From Nocardia anaemiae NBRC 100462 (GTDB taxonomy: Bacteria; Actinomycetota; Actinomycetes; Mycobacteriales; Mycobacteriaceae), in contig NZ_BDAZ01000063.1 in assembly GCF_001612725.1 (NCBI RefSeq), positions 33,204-97,203 of the forward strand: a stretch of 64,000 nucleotides of DNA, read 5' to 3'. Below the pieces are notes generated by a model that was not told where the DNA came from, did not search any database, and saw only the letters and a program-made list of their open reading frames with translations. The translations under genes were made by a program, and so were the position numbers. Shown in pieces: positions 41,191 to 49,089 of the stretch (the first letter of the stretch is position 1; each line of letters begins with the position of its first letter).

Positions 41191-41931
41191 TTGGAACTCG
41201 GCTTTCCCGATATCGAAGGGCCCGTAGCACAACGGGGGATCGGGATCATCGCACCGTTCGACCTCGCGCTCGAACGCGAACTCTGGCGCTGGGCGCCGCT
41301 GGATGTCAGCCTGCACCTGGCCCGCACGCCGTATGAACCGGTGCCGGTTTCGATGGCGATGGCCGAGCTGGTCTCCAATCCGGTACATCTGACCGCCGCG
41401 ACCCGCGATGTCATGCACGTCGAGCCGGAAGTCGTTGCCTACCTGTGCACTTCGGGCAGTTTCATCAGGGGCCTTGCCTATGAGAAGTCACTGCGCGACA
41501 CCATCTGCCGGGCCGGTGCGTTGGACGCCGTCACCACCTCCGGTGCGCTCGTGGAGGCGATCCGGCACCTGGATATCAGCAGAGTCTCGGTGCTCACCCC
41601 CTACGACGAAATCCTCACCCACAAACTGCACGACTTCCTCGCCGAGGCGGGCTGCACCGTAATCCGTTCGGACCACCTCGGTTTGGGCGGCGGCATCTGG
41701 AAGGTCAACTACCGCACCATCGCCGAACGCATTGTCGGCGCGGACGATCCGCGCGCCCAGGCCATCTTCGTCAGCTGTACCAACCTGCCCACCTACGACG
41801 TCATCGAGCCGCTCGAACAGGCGCTCGGCAAACCCGTCCTCACCGCGAATCAACTCACTATGTGGGCCTGCCTGGGCCGGATGAAGCTGCCGATGACGGG
41901 TCCGGGAAAGTGGCTACTCAACGTTTTCTGA
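41191..41931 (+). CDS. Maleate cis-trans isomerase / EutA-like protein with both active-site cysteines
   Basis: A 246-residue protein of the Asp/Glu racemase superfamily, in the branch with maleate isomerase and arylmalonate decarboxylase. It keeps two cysteines at the expected mirror positions: Cys86 in YLCTSGSF and Cys196 in FVSCTNLPTYD. The C-terminal PVLTANQLTMWACL is also typical. EutA of ectoine clusters belongs to this family. The start is uncertain: TTG at 41191 (AGAGGGG 5 bases upstream) is used, while a CTG at 41170 has a perfect GGAGG 8 bases upstream. It is the first gene of a three-gene plus-strand operon. Confidence 0.82.
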   Translation: MELGFPDIEGPVAQRGIGIIAPFDLALERELWRWAPLDVSLHLARTPYEPVPVSMAMAELVSNPVHLTAATRDVMHVEPEVVAYLCTSGSFIRGLAYEKSLRDTICRAGALDAVTTSGALVEAIRHLDISRVSVLTPYDEILTHKLHDFLAEAGCTVIRSDHLGLGGGIWKVNYRTIAERIVGADDPRAQAIFVSCTNLPTYDVIEPLEQALGKPVLTANQLTMWACLGRMKLPMTGPGKWLLNVF

Positions 41932-41941
41932 TTGGAAGAAC

Positions 41942-42673
41942 ATGCAGGCACCCACCGTCGGTTTCATCTACCCGGACCACGCGGCCGAAGACGACTACCC
42001 ACTCGCCGCGTCGCTGCTCGGCGTGCGGTTGCCGGTGGCGCACATCTACGGCACCGATCTGCACGCCATTCCGGAACTGCTCGATCTGGGCAGCCCGGAC
42101 AAGCTGCGCCACGGTGCCGCATTGCTCGCACCCGAGCAGCCCGGTGCCGTCGTCTGGGCCTGCACCTCAGGGAGTTTCGTATACGGACCGCAGGGTGCGC
42201 GCGAACAGGTTCGCGCGCTTGCCTCCGCTGCCGGAGTACCCGCCTCGAGCACCAGTCTGGCCTTCGTCGCCGCCGCACAGGCGCTCGACGTGCGCCGTGT
42301 CGCGGTCGCCGCGAGCTACCCCGACGATGTCGCGCAGCTGTTCGTGGAGTTCCTGGCCGATGCCGGAATCGAGGTGGTCGCCTTCTCCAGCGCGGGTATC
42401 GATACCGCCGCGGAGGTCGGCACCTTGACTGCCACACAGGTGCGCGAACTGGCGGGCGCGAATGACCATCCCGACGCACAGGCGCTGCTGATCCCGGATA
42501 CCGCCATGCACACCCTCGGGGTGCTGCCGGAACTCGAGGCGCGCCTGGGCAAGATCGTGTTGACGGCCAATCAGGTCACCATCTGGGAGGGCCTGCGGCT
42601 CACCGGCACCGCGGTGGCATCCGCTGTGCTCGGCTCTCTCTTCTCGGAAAGGCATATCCATGTCGGTCGTTGA
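41942..42673 (+). CDS. Maleate isomerase / EutA-like paralogue lacking the second cysteine
   Basis: A 243-residue paralogue of the preceding protein, starting 10 bases after it. The first cysteine is kept (Cys74 in WACTSGSFVYG). At the second position LLIPDTAMHT places Asp186 where Cys is expected. KIVLTANQVTIWEGLRL matches the C-terminal signature. Arylmalonate decarboxylase uses only the C-terminal cysteine, the opposite pattern, so the chemistry is not that of the characterised enzymes. The two paralogues may form a hetero-oligomer. GGAAGA precedes the ATG. Confidence 0.78.
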   Translation: MQAPTVGFIYPDHAAEDDYPLAASLLGVRLPVAHIYGTDLHAIPELLDLGSPDKLRHGAALLAPEQPGAVVWACTSGSFVYGPQGAREQVRALASAAGVPASSTSLAFVAAAQALDVRRVAVAASYPDDVAQLFVEFLADAGIEVVAFSSAGIDTAAEVGTLTATQVRELAGANDHPDAQALLIPDTAMHTLGVLPELEARLGKIVLTANQVTIWEGLRLTGTAVASAVLGSLFSERHIHVGR

Positions 42674-43340
42674 TTTCGAGCCGGTGAACCGGCAGTCGAC
42701 GGCGGAAATGATCGCCGACCGGCTCCGCGATGCGATCATGCGTGGCAACCTCGCCCCCGGCGCCCAACTCGGTGAAGCCGACCTCGCCACCCGATTCGGG
42801 GTATCTCGCGGCCCGGTCCGCGAGGCACTGCAGCGCCTGCTCACCGAGGGCCTGCTGTACAGCATCCGCAACCGCGGCATCTTCGTCATCGAACTGACCA
42901 TCGACGACGTCACCGACATCTACCGCGCCAGAACCGCCATCGAAGGCGGCGCCCTTGCCCTCATCCTCGACGGCCGTCGCGAGATCGCCCACGCGGCCCT
43001 GGAGCCCAGCGTCACCGCCATGTGCGCGTGCGCCGAAAACGGCGACGCCGCAGGCGTTTCCGACGCCGACCAAGCCTTCCACGAGGCGCTGGTCGACAGC
43101 GCGGGCAGCCCCCGCCTGGTCCGAGCGGCCCGCACCCTGCTGATCGAAACCCGAATGTGCTTGGGGGCGTTGCAAACAACGTATCCCGACTTGCGCGAGC
43201 AGGCCCGCGAGCACGTCGAACTGCGCGACGCGATCGGATCGGGACCGGCGCGCCGGGCGCGCACGCTGCTGGTCGAGCACATGGACGACGCCGTCCAGCG
43301 CCTGCACCGTCAGTACAGCATCGGCGCGCAGGCGACCTGA
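42660..43340 (+). CDS. GntR family regulator, FadR/FCD type
   Basis: A 226-residue regulator. The winged helix-turn-helix spans about 12-78 (TAEMIADRLRDAIMRGNLAPG, LATRFGVSRGPVREALQRL, EGLLYSIRNRGIFV). The FCD domain follows with metal-binding-type residues (DQAFHEAL, REHVELRDAI, LLVEHMDDAV). It overlaps the preceding gene by 14 bases, so it is transcribed with the pathway it probably controls through the ATTGTCAACAAT sites. Confidence 0.9.
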   Translation: MSVVDFEPVNRQSTAEMIADRLRDAIMRGNLAPGAQLGEADLATRFGVSRGPVREALQRLLTEGLLYSIRNRGIFVIELTIDDVTDIYRARTAIEGGALALILDGRREIAHAALEPSVTAMCACAENGDAAGVSDADQAFHEALVDSAGSPRLVRAARTLLIETRMCLGALQTTYPDLREQAREHVELRDAIGSGPARRARTLLVEHMDDAVQRLHRQYSIGAQAT

Positions 43341-44035
43341 CCCGCCGCGTCGATCTCGGCTCGCGATCAGTCGATCAAACCCCGCCAGCACCGGATTCGA
43401 CCAGCTCGTCGGCACCAGCTGACTGGCGAACTCGACGACCAGAGACCATGCGGCACAACCGTTTCCGATGCACGGATGCATCAACCTCTTGGCGGCTCGC
43501 TTATGGTGCGCGAAGGAGGTGGTATTCGCATGCGTACATCGAAACGCATGCCCCCGAGAATTCAGGCCTGGCCAGACCCAAGTCAATGGCGGCTACCACC
43601 TCCTGGTCGCGTACGCCGAAGCAGTCTGTCCGACCGGCAGATTCACGCTATCAACTGGGTTGAACCGCGTACTCCCAAGAGTGGCTAGCCACAACTCCGT
43701 AAGCGCCGCTCAAATGCATTGCGGCACTTAACCATCGACGAGGCTGGCGTTCCGGTTCCCGTCGCCGAGGACTCGATAAGCCAATGGAACGCGTCCGGTT
43801 GGTTGACGAATCGAGCGACCACCTACTGCCACCGTAGCTTCGCGGGCCGGGCCCGGCTGTCCTCCTCCGATGTGTGGCGGAGTGTCGTGACCGAATCGGG
43901 CCAGCGATATATAGCATTTCCACATCAGAGCCGTGGTCTCCACCATCTCGTCGTACGGATTGATCCACCGCAGTCGTCAGCGCCGTAGAAGTGTCGTCGG
44001 CGCATACTCGTCGAAAGGTTTGCGCGTTGACCATC
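43341..44035. other. Gene-poor stretch with nested inverted repeats
   Basis: About 690 bases. Only low-quality open frames are seen. AGGAGGTGGTA at 43514-43524 pairs with 43594-43604, and inside it GCATGCGT at 43528-43535 pairs with 43544-43551. The last part should hold the promoter of the endoglycoceramidase gene. Confidence 0.4.
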
Positions 44036-45430
44036 ATGTCCTCGACAGTGCGGTGTCTCGGGTTGGTCGTGTTGCTGCTGGGACTGACCACACCGGCCGC
44101 GGCGACACCGACGGCTCCCGAGCTGGGGCACGCGGGCCGCTGGCTCACCGACGACCAGGGCCGGGTGGTCACCTTGCACGGCGTGAACTTGGTCTACAAG
44201 TACCCGCCGTACTTCCCGGCAGCGGGAGGTTTCGGCGAGAACGACGCCCAGTTCCTGGCCGACAACGGTTTCAATGCGGTGCGGCTGGGATTCGCATGGA
44301 ACGCGGTCGAGCCGCAGCCCGGCGTATACGACGACAACTACATCGCGCAGCTCGAGCAGACCCAGCAGTTGCTCGCCCGGTACAACATCTACAGCCTGGT
44401 CGATTCCCACCAAGACGCGTTCAACGAATCGGTGGGCGCGAGTTGGAGCGGGTTCCCCGGCTGGGCAACGATCACCGACGGGTTCCCGTTGCAGCCCGAC
44501 CCCGGCTTTCCATTGGTCTACTTTACGAGCCCCGCGCAAAACCAAACATGGGCGAACTTCTGGCACAACCGGGCTGCCCCCGATGGCATCGGATTACAGG
44601 ACCACTATGCCGCCATGTGGGAGCATGTCGCGCAACGGTTCGCCGACGAGCCGTACGTGCTGGGCTACGACCTGATCAATGAGCCGTGGCCCGGATGGGA
44701 TTACCCGACCTGCTTTCCGCAGGGCTGCCCCCGGTTCGAGAGCGATGTGCTCGCACCGTTGGAAGCCAAAGCGATGAACGCTATACGCCGAGTCGACCAG
44801 AAACACCTGTTGTTCTACGAACCTTCCGTAACCAACGACTTGGGTACGCCGGACTGGATGCCGAATCCCACCGGCGATCCGAACACGGGTTTGAGCTTTC
44901 ACGACTACTGCGTCGGTCCGGTCGACACCTGCATCAGCAACGGATTGGATCGCGCCGCCGCTGACGGAGTTGTCGGGCTGGTGACCGAGTTCGGCGCGAC
45001 CAAGGATGCGACGAGGCTGACGCGTCTCGCCGACACATACGACGACAACATGGCTTCCTGGCTTTTCTGGTCCCAAGCGCAAAACCAGACCCCTGGTCAC
45101 CCCCAGGAGCCGCCGACCGGCCCGAACCTGATGGACCCGGCCCTTGTCCGGCCATATCCCGGAGCGATCGCAGGCACCCCGCAACAGTGGCACTACGACG
45201 GCGCGACCGGGACGTTCACCCTCCAATACAGTTCCCGCCGAGCCGATTCCGGCCAACCGTTCCCACCAGGCGCCCGCACCGAGGTGTATCTGCCGCCGAG
45301 CAACTACCCCAACGGCTACCGGGTCGAAGTCCAGGGCGCCGAGGTCGTATCGTCACCCGACGCCCGGCTACTCCAACTCACCACCACCCCCGGCCAGGAC
45401 ACCGTGCAGGTGACTGTCACGCGACGGTGA
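44036..45430 (+). CDS. Secreted endoglycoceramidase-like glycoside hydrolase, family 5
   Basis: A 464-residue enzyme with a signal peptide ending near AAATP (residue 24). It shows the family motifs HGVNLVYKYPPYFP, FNAVRLGFAWNAVEP, LVDSHQDAFNE, the acid/base Glu216 in YDLINEPWPG, GLSFHDYCVG, and the nucleophile Glu318 in VTEFG. A beta-sandwich domain closes the protein. Enzymes of this type in Rhodococcus remove the glycan from glycosphingolipids. It would act on host or environmental sphingolipids outside the cell. Start at ATG 44036; a TTG nine bases upstream with GAAAGG before it is an alternative. Confidence 0.9.
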   Translation: MSSTVRCLGLVVLLLGLTTPAAATPTAPELGHAGRWLTDDQGRVVTLHGVNLVYKYPPYFPAAGGFGENDAQFLADNGFNAVRLGFAWNAVEPQPGVYDDNYIAQLEQTQQLLARYNIYSLVDSHQDAFNESVGASWSGFPGWATITDGFPLQPDPGFPLVYFTSPAQNQTWANFWHNRAAPDGIGLQDHYAAMWEHVAQRFADEPYVLGYDLINEPWPGWDYPTCFPQGCPRFESDVLAPLEAKAMNAIRRVDQKHLLFYEPSVTNDLGTPDWMPNPTGDPNTGLSFHDYCVGPVDTCISNGLDRAAADGVVGLVTEFGATKDATRLTRLADTYDDNMASWLFWSQAQNQTPGHPQEPPTGPNLMDPALVRPYPGAIAGTPQQWHYDGATGTFTLQYSSRRADSGQPFPPGARTEVYLPPSNYPNGYRVEVQGAEVVSSPDARLLQLTTTPGQDTVQVTVTRR

Positions 45431-45784
45431 TCGGCACCGACGCCACCTGAAGTTCCTACCGACTGGTCCGGACGAACTCGGGCAGTCCAGGCGATCAATC
45501 GACGAGCTGAACTGCTGGCCGCCCACGGCGAGAAGCGCGACGTACAGCGCGCGCTGGCCATGGCCGAAGCAGCGGCCGAAGCGGCCGACGGCGTAGAACC
45601 TCGTGCGTCGATGTATTGGTGGAGTACCGGATTCGGTGCCGTCCAACGCGGCGGTGTGCTGGCCATGCTCGGGTACAGCGGCGAAGCAGTCGCAGAGGCG
45701 ACACATGGGCTGGCCGCGATGCCAGCCGAGCACCGCGAGAGTGAATGGTTGGCTCCGCCCTGCGCCGAGTCGACCCCGACATGA
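45431..45784 (+). pseudogene. C-terminal fragment of a TPR-containing regulator
   Basis: In the same frame as, and directly after, the endoglycoceramidase stop one reads RAVQAINRRAELLAAHG, RDVQRALAMAEAAAEAADG, MYWWSTGFGAVQRGGVLAML and GYSGEAVAEATHGLAAMPAEHRES. This matches the tetratricopeptide C-terminal region of streptomycete-type XRE regulators (helical pairs, PAEHRE-like motif). No N-terminal DNA-binding part is present. It is a relic or a domain fragment, ending at 45784. Confidence 0.5.
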
Positions 45785-45883
45785 GCGGCACATGATGCGC
45801 TCGGCCCGCCGGACCATCGGCGTAATCGACTAACTTGGCAGACAACCGCGTGGCAAAGCGGTACCAGGTGCTGAGGAGGTTCG

Positions 45884-46774
45884 GTGGATACGAACGCGGA
45901 GACGACGGGTTCCGCGAGCTTCGACGAGCTGGCGGTCGAGATACGCCGCCGGATGGATTCGCTGTCCACTGCGCACAAGAAGTTGGCTCAGCGAGTGTTG
46001 TCGGACCCGGAAGCGGTGGCGTTCATGACTGTCTCCGAGCTCGCCAGCGCGGTCGATGTCAACGAGGCCACGGTCGTGCGTTTTGCTAATGGCCTGGGTC
46101 TGAAGGGGTATCCGGGGCTTACGCGACTGTGTCGTGAACGGTTGCAAGAGCAAGCACAACTGTTGCGCCGCTTCGACAATCTCGAACACCTTGTAGCCGA
46201 AGGTGTCGGAGCGCGCGAACAGACCGTGGCGCTGGATCAAGCGAATATCGCCCGTACGTTCGCGCGCATCGACGACGCGATGTGGGATTCGGCCATCGAT
46301 CGGCTGGCCCACGCGCCCCGGGTGCATGTGATGGGTATGCGCAAATGCCACGCCCCGGCGTATCTGCTGACCTATCTGCTGCGGATGCTGCGCGAGGATG
46401 TGTCGGCGATTGATGCCACTGCGGGAACGCTGACCGACGAACTGCGTCGGGTACGTGCGGGCGATTGCTTCGTCGCGATGTCGATCCACCGATACAGCCT
46501 GGACACCGTGCGTGCCGCCCAATGGGCTCGACAGCGCGGTACGCACGTCGTCGCATTGACCGATACCGCCGTATCGCCCCTGGCAGTGTCGGCGCACGAT
46601 ACGTTTTACGTCGATGCGTCCAGCGCGAGCATCCTGCGATCGATGACCGCCTTCATCTCCCTCGCGCAGGCGATGACGGGTGCCGTTGCCCAAGTCCTCG
46701 GGCATGAAGTGCGCCCCACCTTGCTCGAGGAGGAGAAGCTGTTGAGCGAGTTCGGCGTCTACGCCCCCGAGTGA
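45884..46774 (+). CDS. MurR/RpiR family regulator
   Basis: A 296-residue regulator. The N-terminal HTH domain covers about 15-90 (DSLSTAHKKLAQRVLSDPEAVAFMTVSE, DVNEATVVRFANGLGLKGYPGL). The SIS domain, about 130-270, usually senses phosphosugars or related metabolites (RVHVMGMRKCHAPAYLLTYLL, GDCFVAMSIHRYSLDTV). GTG start. It faces the amino-acid permease gene end to end and probably controls the permease and the crotonase operon through the palindrome at 48227. Confidence 0.9.
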   Translation: MDTNAETTGSASFDELAVEIRRRMDSLSTAHKKLAQRVLSDPEAVAFMTVSELASAVDVNEATVVRFANGLGLKGYPGLTRLCRERLQEQAQLLRRFDNLEHLVAEGVGAREQTVALDQANIARTFARIDDAMWDSAIDRLAHAPRVHVMGMRKCHAPAYLLTYLLRMLREDVSAIDATAGTLTDELRRVRAGDCFVAMSIHRYSLDTVRAAQWARQRGTHVVALTDTAVSPLAVSAHDTFYVDASSASILRSMTAFISLAQAMTGAVAQVLGHEVRPTLLEEEKLLSEFGVYAPE

Positions 46775-46787
46775 AAGCGGCGGTCGA

Positions 46788-48182
46788 CTACTCCGCCGGA
46801 GCGAGCTGTGCCGCGCGGGCTCGGCGCTGATGAATCAGACCCGCGGTGACCGCGGTCGCGGTGACCAGGAGAGTCAGCGCGAGCGGCGTACGGGTACCGG
46901 AATTCAGGGCCATGCCACCGACGATGGCCAGCAGGACGACTCCGACCGCGTAGGACAGGTACGGGGCGCCCCACATCTTCACCGGCAGCGCAGTGATCTG
47001 CGCCGCGGTCTTACGACGACGCCCGATGATCTGGGTGGCGCAGATACACAGGTAGACGACGACCGCGACCGCACCCGAGGAACTGAGCAGGAAGGTGAAC
47101 ACCGCTCCGGTGGGCAGGAAGTAGTTCGCCACGACCGCGACGAATCCGGCGCTGGAGGCGGCGAGAACACCGGCGACAGGCACCCCGGAGCGCGCGGTCC
47201 TACCCAACACGCGGGGGCCTTCACCGCGGCGCGAGAGCGAGAACAGCATCCGCGATGACGAGTAGAGACCCGAGTTCAGGCACGACAACACCGCCGTGAG
47301 TACCACCAGATTCATGGTGGTCCGCGCACCGGGAACACCGAGCAGGTCCAGCACAGCGGTGTACGGGCTCTGCGTGACTTGCGTTGCGTTCCAAGGTAAT
47401 AGCGTGACCACGACGAGTACCGAGCCGACGTAGAAGATCAGGATGCGTCCGGCGACGCTGCGCATGCTCGCGCGCACCGCGCTGACCGGATCCTGTGCCT
47501 CGCCCGCGGCGATCGTCACCAGCTCGGTGCCGAAGTAGGAGAAGAACACCGTCAGCGAGGCCACGAGCAGAGGCATCGCGCCATTCGGGAACAGGCCACC
47601 GTGCCCGAGCAGGTTGGCCGTCCCCGGCGCCCGGTAGTGCGGGAACAGGCCACAGATGGCCGCGATGCCGATTGCGATGAAGGTGACGATCGCGACGACC
47701 TTGATCATGGCGAACCAGAACTCGAAACGCGCGAAAGATGTTACCGCCGCGAGGTTTACCCCGGTCAGGGCGCTCATGAAGATCAGGGAATACAGCCAGG
47801 TCGGCACCGACGGCAGGAGTTGACCGGCGACCGCCGCACCGGCGACCGCCTCGAAAGCGACTGTGACACACCAGTGATAGGCGTAGACCCAGCCCACCGA
47901 CAGTCCGGCCCAGGTACCGAGTTCACGGGAGGCGTAGCTCGAGAACGATCCCGTTTCGGGACTGGCTGTCGCCAGTTCCGCGAGCATGCGCATCACCAGG
48001 ATGATCACCAAGCCGGTTAGTAGGTAGACGATGACGATCCCGGGACCTGCCGCGGAGATCGCTTTGCCGCTGCCGACGAACAACCCGGCGCCGATCACGC
48101 CACCGATGCCGATCATCGTCAGCTGCCGAGTGTTGATGCTGTGCTTCAGATTTCCCGAGCTGGGCACGATGCCTTCTTCCAT
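46788..48182 (-). CDS. Amino-acid permease, APC family (GABA/Pro-type)
   Basis: A 464-residue transporter with 12 predicted helices. The start region HSINTRQLTMIGIGGVIGAGLFVGSGKAI holds the substrate-binding GVIGAGLF loop. LAELATASPETGSFSSYASRELG and TEVVTIAAGEAQDP-like TELVTIAAGEAQDPVSA are typical of the AAT subfamily (GabP, ProY, CycA). It imports a neutral or omega-amino acid by proton symport. The ATG at 48182 is chosen by homology. It is divergent from the enoyl-CoA hydratase gene. Confidence 0.9.
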   Translation of the reverse strand: MEEGIVPSSGNLKHSINTRQLTMIGIGGVIGAGLFVGSGKAISAAGPGIVIVYLLTGLVIILVMRMLAELATASPETGSFSSYASRELGTWAGLSVGWVYAYHWCVTVAFEAVAGAAVAGQLLPSVPTWLYSLIFMSALTGVNLAAVTSFARFEFWFAMIKVVAIVTFIAIGIAAICGLFPHYRAPGTANLLGHGGLFPNGAMPLLVASLTVFFSYFGTELVTIAAGEAQDPVSAVRASMRSVAGRILIFYVGSVLVVVTLLPWNATQVTQSPYTAVLDLLGVPGARTTMNLVVLTAVLSCLNSGLYSSSRMLFSLSRRGEGPRVLGRTARSGVPVAGVLAASSAGFVAVVANYFLPTGAVFTFLLSSSGAVAVVVYLCICATQIIGRRRKTAAQITALPVKMWGAPYLSYAVGVVLLAIVGGMALNSGTRTPLALTLLVTATAVTAGLIHQRRARAAQLAPAE

Positions 48183-48226
48183 GAACCGTGGGCGAGTAGT
48201 GACATACAACACGCTCAGCCGGTTCA

Positions 48227-48244
48227 ATGCAATAGAAATTGCAT
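48227..48244. promoter_or_regulatory. Palindrome ATGCAATAGAAATTGCAT in the divergent promoter
   Basis: Seven-base arms ATGCAAT and ATTGCAT around AGAA. A further ATTGCAAAT half-site lies at 48256-48264. It is placed between the permease and crotonase genes and is much more AT-rich than its surroundings. The RpiR regulator is the likely binder. Confidence 0.55.
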
Positions 48245-48313
48245 AAGATGTACTGATTGCAAATGTCATGGCATAGTGCAGGTGTCGAACCCACCGAGGA
48301 AGAAGTGAGGTCC

Positions 48314-49087
48314 ATGTCCACAGTGCTGGTGAGCAGATCCGGTTCCATCGCAACGCTCGTTCTCAACCGCCCCGAACGGCTCAACGCCGTCAACGCCGAG
48401 CTGTACCGGACGCTGGTCGAGGAACTGACTGCCGCCGATTTCGACCCGGGGATCCGCTGTGTCGTCCTCACCGGTGCCGGACGGGCATTCTGTGTGGGTG
48501 CCGACCTGAAAGCGCACAAGTCCGCGACCATGACACCCGCGGAGCAGGCGCGCTACGTCGAGCTCGGCCAGCGCGCCTGCGAGCAGATCCAGACGATGAG
48601 CACCCCGGTGGTGGCGGCGGTCAACGGATACGCCCTCGGTGCCGGTGCGGAGCTGGCCGTCAGCGCGGACTTCCTGGTCATGGCCGAGGACGCGCAAATG
48701 GGGTTTCCCGAGGTCAGCATCGGCACCTTCGTCGGTGGTGGCGTGACCAACCGGCTTCCGCGCCTGGTCGGCCTGCGTAGGGCCACGGACATGCTGATCC
48801 TCGGCGAGCGATTCACCGGTCGGCAGGCACTCGATTGGGGGTTGGCCCATTCCGCGGTAACCGGGGATCTTCTGCTCAGTTCGGCCCAAGCGCTCGCCGA
48901 AACCCTCGCGGCGAAGGCACCACTCGCGCTGGCACGGATGAAGGCGGCATTGCACCGCGATGACCCCCTCGACGTGGCGCTGGCCACTGAGCCGCGCGAG
49001 CTCCTGGCATTGATGGCCACCCGGGATTGGGCAGAGGGCGTCGCCGCATTCGCCGAACGCCGCACCCCCGTCTTCGAAGGAAAGTAG
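48314..49087 (+). CDS. Enoyl-CoA hydratase/isomerase, crotonase fold
   Basis: A 257-residue enzyme. The oxyanion segments are GAGRAFCVGADLKAH and NGYALGAGAELAVSADF, and the two catalytic acids of classical hydratases are in place (Glu in AGAELA and Glu in GFPEVSIG). It should hydrate a 2-enoyl-CoA. The ATG at 48314 follows GAGG. The next gene begins 2 bases after its stop, so it heads a three-gene operon with the acyl-CoA synthetase and a second crotonase. Confidence 0.9.
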   Translation: MSTVLVSRSGSIATLVLNRPERLNAVNAELYRTLVEELTAADFDPGIRCVVLTGAGRAFCVGADLKAHKSATMTPAEQARYVELGQRACEQIQTMSTPVVAAVNGYALGAGAELAVSADFLVMAEDAQMGFPEVSIGTFVGGGVTNRLPRLVGLRRATDMLILGERFTGRQALDWGLAHSAVTGDLLLSSAQALAETLAAKAPLALARMKAALHRDDPLDVALATEPRELLALMATRDWAEGVAAFAERRTPVFEGK

Positions 49088-49089
49088 CG

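Noticed and set aside
28964..43340. Calling the cluster a classical ectoine-degradation operon
   Set aside because: The importer, aminotransferase, aldehyde dehydrogenase and EutA-like proteins fit, but ectoine hydrolase and the DoeB-type deacetylase are absent in the window.
43651..44172. 173-codon minus-strand frame before the endoglycoceramidase gene
   Set aside because: Overlaps the signal-peptide region of a clear gene; atypical composition and no family.
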